A stretch of DNA of 20,095 nucleotides, taken from IMG/VR virus record IMGVR_UViG_3300032083_000232, positions 1-20,095 of that record. One strand, 5' to 3'. This document shows positions 14,261 through 20,095 of the stretch, piece after piece. How positions within the stretch are numbered: the stretch's first letter is position 1; every line of letters starts with the position of its first letter. The notes beneath the pieces were generated by a model, which was not told where the DNA came from, ran no database searches, and was given only the letters and a program-made list of their open reading frames with translations. Origin of the DNA: a virus. The translations under genes were made by a program, and so were the position numbers.

Positions 14261-17200
14261 TTATTTATTGTTTTTGATTGCTTCCATAAGCTTTTTAGTT
14301 TGCTCTGTCTCTTCTTTGTCTACTTTAGCCTTAGTATTGTTGTCACCATCGCTTTTAGTATTCAGTAACTTGTTCATTATAAAAGATCGTCTTGCCTTTA
14401 CTCCCCTTAGATTACCTAAGTTACCTACACCTAAGTATGGTGCTTTGTTACCTTCAAACAATAGTTCTCTTGCTTTTATTGCAGAGTATTGAACCTTTGT
14501 ATCCTTGTTTAACAAGGCATTGTTGTACTCGTAGATAGAAGTCATCATCTTTCTAGCTTCTTGTAAGGTAGCTTTCTCTAAGCTTGCTTCAGTGAAGAAC
14601 CCAAAGTTCAACGCACTTAGTATGTTTTGAACGTCTTGGTCAGATATGGTTCTACCACCTGTGCCACCTTGAATTGCTGCAGCTAGCTGGTATGCCAACA
14701 TATATTTGTGATACTGTCTTATAGCTAACTTTCTTATAACGTCTTTGCCTAACGCACCTTTTGAATAAGCATCACGCATGGCTTTAGGCATACTCTTTAC
14801 AAATCCAGAAGCTTCACCTATGCCTGCTCTTTGCATAAAGTCTGTGCCTTTTCCTAAGTTGCCTTTCATAATTTCTTTTATTTCAGCAAGGGCAGCTTTA
14901 TTCTTTGCTTTAGCTTGTTGTTCTGCAGGATCATTTGAATTTATGGAATCGTAAACATCGTCTTGATCAATAAGTTGACTGTTAACGTCTTCAACACTAC
15001 TAGATACAATGTCAATAACTTTTTCACCTTTGAGAAACCTATAAGCTCTCATGGCTGTTTCTTTCATACCCGAAAGCTTTACAATAAGTTCACCTTGTTG
15101 AGTGTTTATATTAATATCTCTTCCGTTTATCTGGTATGTATCTTCCATAGAATCTATAGTTATGATAGCATTGAAAGCAGATGTTGCTTTACCTTGAATT
15201 TCCTGCCTAACTTTTATGTTACCTGTGTCTCCACCGTGCAGTTGTTCAATAGTTCTATCAACCATGTCCTGATTTACATCAGTAAATCCCATTATTAATT
15301 TTCTTGCTTCAGTAAAATTGTTTGCGGCGAGAGTAGTAAAAGCATTTAGTATATACTTTCTATCATCTCCTATAATGTTACCTGCAGGTGCTTGGCTAGG
15401 ATAAGGATGCAGAATACTAAAAAATCCGTCTAGTAAAGATGCGTTTCTTTCTACCCCATTTATAGTTACTTTCTTACCTATCATAACTCGACTATCTAAA
15501 TCTTTTATAAATGTAAGTAGTCCTTGCTCATCATCAAGGACACGAACTTTTTTACCTTCAGCATTTTCAACGAACATATCTGTGCCATCAGAATTTTTCT
15601 TTGTCTTTATCAAACTTGCAATAGTAGCTGTTATTTGATCAGCGTCGCTGGACTTCACATATTGAGGTAGTTTCTTTGTAACTATATCTTTAAACTCACT
15701 TGGGTAGTTTACTCCTATCATAGCAGTTCCACCGTCTGTAGTTTTGCCTTTTACTACAAGAATGTTTTCACCTTGATTTACAGGAGTACTTGCCATTAAA
15801 TCTTTTGCCGCTTCATCACCTAACATGCCCGCTGCATTTAAAACGATCTGATCAAAGTTTTTTATCTGAGCTATTCCAGTATTCCCTACTAAACTTTTAA
15901 TTTTTCTAATAGCATCTGATGGGTTTTTTGGTAAGTTTTTAAAACTGGCTACCCCATCCCCTTTGTTAAAATCGTCTAAAAAATATTCTCTAACTTCGCC
16001 TGCAATATTTGACATAGCTTGAGAATACAAACTATCATTAGAATTTATTTGATTTACTAGTGTGCTATCTTGTTGTAATGCACGATTAAAATTCATTAAA
16101 TTTCCATAGCCAGCTAATCTTCTGTCCATAGTTATTTGTATATTTTTCTTGCCAAACCCATTAGCCTTATTTTCTGATGATTTTAAATTTATAACACCAT
16201 AAGTATTACCATCAGTTGCTGAGTTGGATGCTTTGGCTTGGCTACTTGTGTTAAAATCCTTTGAAGTAGTTACGCCGTCTTTAGTTGTAACTATCTTTTT
16301 AATATCAACAGTATCCCCAAGTCCTTCATACACCTCTTCTTTTGTCATACCAAACTTAGCAATAGCCATACCTGTTTCAACCTTACCATCTTTTCTTACA
16401 GTTATCAGAAAATCTTCGGTTGTTGTAGCTGAAGGAGTGCTTGTTTTAACTTCTTGAAGTTTACCTTGCTTTAGTAAACCAGTTTCATCAAATGTATTAG
16501 TTTGTTGCTGTACTGCTTGTGATGGATCACTAGTCACTTTGCCATTTTTATCAAAGAAAGTAGTAAGCTCTTGATTTGCAGCTTTGCTCATATCTTGTAT
16601 TTGCTCAACTACTTTTTCTTCGCCACCAATATTTTTAATCTTGTCAAACTTAACTGCTTCACTAGGATTGGTAGTAATGTCGCCGTTACTATCATAATAT
16701 CTTACTGTTGTTAAAATTTCAGAAGCTTTTTGTGTTTTTACCTTATTGGTCGGAATACCTGTAGATACAACTCTCGTTCCTACTTTTTTAATTGTTCTAG
16801 TGTGGGTGGATTTTGTAGTAGTATCACTTGAGTTAATAGGAACAAATCTATTATTAGAATCTAGATACCCGTCTTCTTGTGTTTCTATTTCTTGTTTGTC
16901 AGGTTCTGTTATAAGTTCAACTTTTCCAAAAGAATTTTCAGTGTCTGATTTAGTAACTTGTCTTGTGTGGGTTGCATCCCAAGTGTCTGTATCTTTTCTA
17001 GGTACAAAAACTCCTTTTACTACTTTTCCTTGTTGTTGAAAAGTATTTTTTATATTCTGGTTAGGTTTATACCACGAATGAAAATATGGTTTATTATCTG
17101 CAGGACTTCTATATCCTATTGGAACACCTAATTTTTCAACCTTTGTGCTGTCCACTCCTGCTTTCGTTTTATTCAAAATATCAAATTGTTTTTTTGTTAT

Positions 17201-17488
17201 AGGTGGAGAGTTTTTATCATATGGGTTTTCAAAAAGATCAAAAAACTCAGCTTCTTCTTTTGGAAATTGATTTATAGTTTTAGAATTTCCTATTGAAAAA
17301 CCATATTTTGCATCCCCATCTTTTAAGTTTTCATTGTCACCTAAAGCTCTTATACCTGTAGCTCCCATGACCCAATTCGTTACTTTACTATCTGCCCTAG
17401 CTTTTGCTCTTGCTTGATCTGCTTCTCGTTTTCTTTTAGAACCTACAGATAAAGTATATAATGCTAATAAAGGTAAATTAAGTGCCAT
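14261..17488 (-). CDS. Large virion protein (1075 aa) with N-terminal degenerate repeats, candidate internal virion protein
   Basis: A 1075-residue protein with a short hydrophobic N-terminus (LNLPLLALYTLSV) followed by a basic Arg/Lys/Ala helix. This is not a convincing cleavable signal. Residues ~206-380 hold four degenerate units around an Asp/Asn-Gly turn, 47-56 residues apart: YLDSNN (208), YYDSNGDITTNPSEAV (264), FFDKNGKVTSDPSQAV (311) and VRKDGKVETGMAIAKF (364). The rest is helical, with Gln/Ala-rich parts near 900-960. The start ATG overlaps the stop of the 188-residue gene (TAATG), so the two are translationally coupled. By order and size it parallels T7 gp15, the middle protein of the ejection machine. 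That role is inferred; the sequence itself shows a large structural-type protein without enzyme motifs. Confidence 0.7.
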   Translation of the reverse strand: MALNLPLLALYTLSVGSKRKREADQARAKARADSKVTNWVMGATGIRALGDNENLKDGDAKYGFSIGNSKTINQFPKEEAEFFDLFENPYDKNSPPITKKQFDILNKTKAGVDSTKVEKLGVPIGYRSPADNKPYFHSWYKPNQNIKNTFQQQGKVVKGVFVPRKDTDTWDATHTRQVTKSDTENSFGKVELITEPDKQEIETQEDGYLDSNNRFVPINSSDTTTKSTHTRTIKKVGTRVVSTGIPTNKVKTQKASEILTTVRYYDSNGDITTNPSEAVKFDKIKNIGGEEKVVEQIQDMSKAANQELTTFFDKNGKVTSDPSQAVQQQTNTFDETGLLKQGKLQEVKTSTPSATTTEDFLITVRKDGKVETGMAIAKFGMTKEEVYEGLGDTVDIKKIVTTKDGVTTSKDFNTSSQAKASNSATDGNTYGVINLKSSENKANGFGKKNIQITMDRRLAGYGNLMNFNRALQQDSTLVNQINSNDSLYSQAMSNIAGEVREYFLDDFNKGDGVASFKNLPKNPSDAIRKIKSLVGNTGIAQIKNFDQIVLNAAGMLGDEAAKDLMASTPVNQGENILVVKGKTTDGGTAMIGVNYPSEFKDIVTKKLPQYVKSSDADQITATIASLIKTKKNSDGTDMFVENAEGKKVRVLDDEQGLLTFIKDLDSRVMIGKKVTINGVERNASLLDGFFSILHPYPSQAPAGNIIGDDRKYILNAFTTLAANNFTEARKLIMGFTDVNQDMVDRTIEQLHGGDTGNIKVRQEIQGKATSAFNAIITIDSMEDTYQINGRDININTQQGELIVKLSGMKETAMRAYRFLKGEKVIDIVSSSVEDVNSQLIDQDDVYDSINSNDPAEQQAKAKNKAALAEIKEIMKGNLGKGTDFMQRAGIGEASGFVKSMPKAMRDAYSKGALGKDVIRKLAIRQYHKYMLAYQLAAAIQGGTGGRTISDQDVQNILSALNFGFFTEASLEKATLQEARKMMTSIYEYNNALLNKDTKVQYSAIKARELLFEGNKAPYLGVGNLGNLRGVKARRSFIMNKLLNTKSDGDNNTKAKVDKEETEQTKKLMEAIKNNK
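16349..16873 (-). repeat. Protein-level degenerate repeats in the 1075-aa virion protein
   Basis: Four units with an aromatic-Asp-x-Asn/Gly turn followed by Thr/Asp-Pro-Ser-x-Ala-Val are spaced about 50 residues apart. The middle two (around residues 259-280 and 308-327) are clearly alike; the outer two are weaker. The similarity is in protein, not in long DNA identity. Confidence 0.5.
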
Positions 17489-18054
17489 TATACAATCTCC
17501 TCTTGTTGAGGTTGCTCTTCATTTATAAAAGTTCCTTCACCTTGATCATCCATCTGTTCCATGTTTTGTATGTTTTCCTCTACAGCAAACTCTTCTTGTA
17601 ATCTCGTTGCCTTGTTTAATCTCTCATTCATGTCATTAAACACTTCTGGGTTACGTTCTTTAAGAATAGAAAAGAATTTGCCATCGTCAACTTCACCCTC
17701 TTCAGAATCATCAGGTATAAACATTGTAGGAGTAAATCCGTTGTCAATCCCTAGCTTCATAAGGTACATTGCTATTGCAGGCTTAATTAACTCAGCTACG
17801 TCTGGATTAAATGCACCTTGCATAAAACCTTTAAATGATACTTGACCTACTAATTCTTCTACAGTTATACCTGCAGCCATAAGTTTCAACATATCATCTT
17901 CATTTTGCCCAGTTTTAAATTTATCTACAATAAAATCTATCGCTTGATTTGGATCACTAAATCTTGGAGCTTGCTCCCATGCCCACTTTCCGGGTTCATC
18001 TGTAAATGAATGTCCGGGAGGAGCAGATAATGCTTTTAATTTGTCTAATGCCAT
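17488..18054 (-). CDS. Conserved marine-phage structural-block protein
   Basis: A 188-residue acidic protein whose N-terminal PPGHSFTDEPGKWAWEQAPR, FSDPNQAIDFIVD and VSFKGFMQGAFNPDVAE segments I recognise as a pattern seen in virion gene clusters of marine phages, including T4-like cyanophages, without an assigned function. The C-terminal ~60 residues are Glu/Gln/Asp-rich and probably disordered (EEQPQQEEIV at the end). There is no membrane span. The stop overlaps the start of the 1075-residue gene, so the two should be made together. A chaperone, assembly or minor virion role is possible; the sequence does not decide. Confidence 0.7.
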   Translation of the reverse strand: MALDKLKALSAPPGHSFTDEPGKWAWEQAPRFSDPNQAIDFIVDKFKTGQNEDDMLKLMAAGITVEELVGQVSFKGFMQGAFNPDVAELIKPAIAMYLMKLGIDNGFTPTMFIPDDSEEGEVDDGKFFSILKERNPEVFNDMNERLNKATRLQEEFAVEENIQNMEQMDDQGEGTFINEEQPQQEEIV

Positions 18055-18055
18055 G

Positions 18056-18589
18056 CTACGATTTTACACTCCTTATGTACCCCTTATCAAGACCCCCTAT
18101 TTTTGAACTACCCATAGATACAGTAGGACTAACAACGTTTATATTTGGCATCCTTGATTGCTTATAATCAAATGCAAATTGTCTTATTGCTGGGTCTCTG
18201 AACGCATTTTCTAGTATCTTTGAAGTACCTTGAGGGTAGCCACCGTAGTTGCCCTTGCTAAAATTTGTGTTTCTTGATCTAAACGTATCACCTTCAGGCA
18301 CACTTATGTTAGGCATGTTTCTTCCTGAAGATGGGTCAACACCTAGTCCTTGTGCAAGTAACTGTGAAGCTCCTGATGCAACAGCTTTCTGTACAACTTT
18401 ACCACTTGCATCTCTTACTTCATCAGCAGTGCCAAACGGATTGTAGGGATCAATGTATTCTTTATAGGTTGTTTCTAAAAAGCTACCAGAGTATATGTTC
18501 TCTTTAAAATAATCCCCTGCTAGGGATGCCCCCTTACTTATTGCAGAACCTACTAGCAAGTTCATCATAGAGCTACCGAATAAACTCAT
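18056..18589 (-). CDS. Small putative virion protein with hydrophobic N-terminus
   Basis: A 177-residue Gly/Ser/Asn-rich protein. The first ~27 residues (SSMMNLLVGSAISKGASLAG) are moderately hydrophobic and Gly/Ser-rich and could associate with a membrane. The middle is low-complexity, and the C-terminus is basic (GYIRSVKS). It has a good ribosome site (AGGAG before TATAATAATATG) overlapping the preceding gene's end, and its stop lies one base before the next start. It occupies the place held by the small gp14 in the T7 ejection cluster, but no homology is visible. The gene is well supported by coupling and codon continuity; the function is unknown. Confidence 0.65.
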   Translation of the reverse strand: MSLFGSSMMNLLVGSAISKGASLAGDYFKENIYSGSFLETTYKEYIDPYNPFGTADEVRDASGKVVQKAVASGASQLLAQGLGVDPSSGRNMPNISVPEGDTFRSRNTNFSKGNYGGYPQGTSKILENAFRDPAIRQFAFDYKQSRMPNINVVSPTVSMGSSKIGGLDKGYIRSVKS

Positions 18590-18601
18590 ATTATTATACT
18601 C

Positions 18602-19948
18602 CTATCCGAATATATTGTCTATAGTTTTTATAATTAAAAAGTCATCAAACTTATCGTCGTACATGTCGGCTCTTTCAGATATAGCCGCCGCTTGCATGGC
18701 TGCATTATGGGCCCTGTCCAAGTTGTTTTCACTTGTACTCATCGCCCAGCCTGCCTGATCTCTGTACAATTGCCACAGATTATTCTGTGCTTGATTAGAC
18801 ATGTTTAATAGTGTCTGTAAGTTTGTTCTGTTTTCTTCGTTTATAGCCGCAGTTTCTGCAGTGTTAATTGTTCTTCTCCACTGTGCGTTAGATGCGTCTA
18901 TTTGTTTTCTGTTGTTGGAATTAAACTGTTCTCTTTGCGACACCATTTGTGCGTTGAATTGTTCTACTGCAGTTGCTTGAGATACATTGTATTGCTCAAG
19001 AGCAGCATTTCTATTTAAAGCTGTGTTTTCTACAGAAACACCTAACTCTGCAAAGAATTGGTCAATCTCACTTTGAGTCTTGGCATTAAATTGTTTTGCG
19101 GCGTTAGCTTGAGCCGCATCAGTAAACATACCACTAACTCTTTGTTGGAAATCAATAGTGGCTTTTTGTTGCTCGTTGTTTAAGTTTTGCATATCCATAG
19201 ATAAAAAACTTTTTGCATTATTCACAGCTGCCATTTGTCTGTTATTTAAGTTGGCTGTGTCCATAGTGGCTACGACTGTAGCATTTTGTATTGCCGCCTG
19301 TTGTTTATTGTTTAAATTCTGTAGCTGGATTGTTGCGTATTTATTTGCATCGGCAACTGCTATGGGAACTCCTGATTCATAGATAGCCTGTATCATTGCA
19401 GCTGAAGCCATACTTGAAGAACCTAATCCTCTTTGTGCCATTATAGCAGATACTTTACGTACAGATGGAGCAGCCCAAGCAGGTAGCTCTGTACCTGATT
19501 CTATACCTTTAAATAATTCAGCCATTTGATATGATACTGTAGCTTTTGCATCTAATTGTTCAGTGGCTGCCGTAGCTAAAGAGTCAGCAGATGCTGTACC
19601 TTGTGCCGCAGTCATAACTGCTTCTGATGATACATCTCCTGATACTGCATCCATTTTACCTACATCACCTACTGTCGATGCGTTGTAGGTAGGAGATGTT
19701 GTTTTAGTTGGTTGGTCTTGTTTAAATTTAGAAACGTCAATTTTGTCAGGTTCTTTAGCAGTAGTTTCTTTTACATCGTAAGCAAGAGGATTCATTAGCT
19801 CCTCTGATTTGACTTGTTGTTTTTCTAAAACTACTTTTTCACTAGGGGATAGTTCAGTTTTGTCAGATACTTCTGCTTCTTTAGAGATAACACCTTTACG
19901 AAGTTCGTCTCCAGTTTTATCTTTTAATTTTTCTTCAGTTTCTGCCAT
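18602..19948 (-). CDS. Helical-repeat virion protein (448 aa) with period-22/11 coiled coil
   Basis: A 448-residue protein. Residues 1-150 are charged, Thr/Ser/Lys/Glu-rich and probably disordered. From ~160 a conserved WAAPSVRKVSAIMAQRGLG segment leads into Ala/Met-rich helices. Residues 205-270 are three 22-residue repeats with the NLNN signature at 211, 233 and 255. From 285 to about 354 the pattern continues with an 11-residue period (KQFN 285, DQFF 296, EQYN 318, EQFN 329, EQFN 340), that is, hendecads. This predicts a long rod or bundle. Asn/Gln-rich helical proteins of this style are found in marine phage virion clusters. A core or ejection-machine component is the best inference. The ribosome site is weak to moderate (AGGA about ten bases upstream). 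Confidence 0.7.
   Translation of the reverse strand: MAETEEKLKDKTGDELRKGVISKEAEVSDKTELSPSEKVVLEKQQVKSEELMNPLAYDVKETTAKEPDKIDVSKFKQDQPTKTTSPTYNASTVGDVGKMDAVSGDVSSEAVMTAAQGTASADSLATAATEQLDAKATVSYQMAELFKGIESGTELPAWAAPSVRKVSAIMAQRGLGSSSMASAAMIQAIYESGVPIAVADANKYATIQLQNLNNKQQAAIQNATVVATMDTANLNNRQMAAVNNAKSFLSMDMQNLNNEQQKATIDFQQRVSGMFTDAAQANAAKQFNAKTQSEIDQFFAELGVSVENTALNRNAALEQYNVSQATAVEQFNAQMVSQREQFNSNNRKQIDASNAQWRRTINTAETAAINEENRTNLQTLLNMSNQAQNNLWQLYRDQAGWAMSTSENNLDRAHNAAMQAAAISERADMYDDKFDDFLIIKTIDNIFG
19139..19336 (-). repeat. Three tandem 22-residue (66-bp) repeats in the 448-aa protein
   Basis: Units begin at residues 205, 227 and 249 and share a [AL]-[TS]-M/I-x3-NLNN-x-Q/Q-M pattern (QLQNLNNKQQAAI, DTANLNNRQMAAV, DMQNLNNEQQKAT). 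The exact 22-residue spacing equals two hendecads. Confidence 0.7.
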
Positions 19949-19958
19949 ACTCTAATTC

Positions 19959-20095
19959 CTACTTCATTACTATTGCGACAACCAAAGCTACCACGCCAAG
20001 TGTACCCACCATAGACATAGCTTCTATTCGCCACATTCTTTTGTCTAAACCTTCTAGTTTATCATTGACCATCTGATACCTGATAGCACATTCTT
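19959..20095 (-). CDS. C-terminal end of a small membrane-anchored protein (partial)
   Basis: An open frame enters from the right edge and stops at TAG (19961-19959), ten bases before the start of the 448-residue gene. The visible 44 residues read a charged coiled-coil-like stretch (NDKLEGLDKRMWRIEAM) followed by one C-terminal transmembrane helix (VGTLGVVALVVAIVMK). An internal ATG at 20072 would give a 36-residue product, but the frame is open to the edge, so the gene probably starts outside. This layout resembles small phage lysis-associated or membrane-tethered proteins (XhlA/holin-accessory style). The role is not established. Confidence 0.55.
   Translation of the reverse strand, partial: ECAIRYQMVNDKLEGLDKRMWRIEAMSMVGTLGVVALVVAIVMK

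Overview
The window is a piece of a tailed, podovirus-like bacteriophage genome, most likely marine. It is AT-rich by eye, tightly packed, and laid out as two convergent blocks: replication and nucleotide-metabolism genes on the + strand (1 to about 9.3 kb) and virion-protein genes on the - strand (about 9.3 to 20.1 kb). No tRNA, CRISPR array, insertion sequence or integrase was seen. The best taxonomic clue is the family-A DNA polymerase, which carries a DnaJ-type CxxCxGxG zinc-binding insertion ahead of the polymerase fold. From memory, this is the signature of HMO-2011-type marine phages, which infect SAR116, Roseobacter-group and SAR11 alphaproteobacteria. A B12-dependent ribonucleotide reductase and a T7-type endonuclease I fit that placement. 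The host itself is an inference.

The + strand block runs: RecA-fold replicative helicase (probably cut by the left edge), HNH endonuclease, 3'-5' exonuclease, DNA polymerase, a conserved unknown with a possible ssDNA-binding role, a Cas4/RecB-like nuclease with four candidate Fe-S cysteines, a small unknown, endonuclease I (Holliday-junction resolvase), a small unknown, a DUF3310 protein, class II ribonucleotide reductase, a second PD-(D/E)XK-like nuclease, and two small proteins. The last of these is a 40-residue membrane protein that is easy to miss. Seven gene junctions overlap at stop/start (TTGA, TAATG, TAGTG or ATGA), which points to translational coupling along one transcript. Together the genes would unwind and copy phage DNA, resolve branched intermediates, degrade host DNA and reduce the released ribonucleotides to dNTPs.

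The most unusual feature of this block is that the polymerase is encoded as two proteins. The exonuclease domain ends in one frame, and the polymerase domain restarts in the +1 frame at an ATG preceded by GGAGAA, exactly at the domain boundary.

The - strand block is read from right to left: the end of a small C-terminally membrane-anchored protein, a 448-residue helical-repeat protein, proteins of 177 and 188 residues, two giants of 1075 and 1538 residues, and a Met/Gly-rich protein with a C-terminal EF-hand-like loop. The giants look like internal-virion (DNA-ejection) proteins by size, order and composition, analogous to T7 gp14-gp16, but no catalytic domain is recognised. The two blocks collide at 9317-9333, where the last genes of each strand overlap by 17 bp with no obvious terminator between them.
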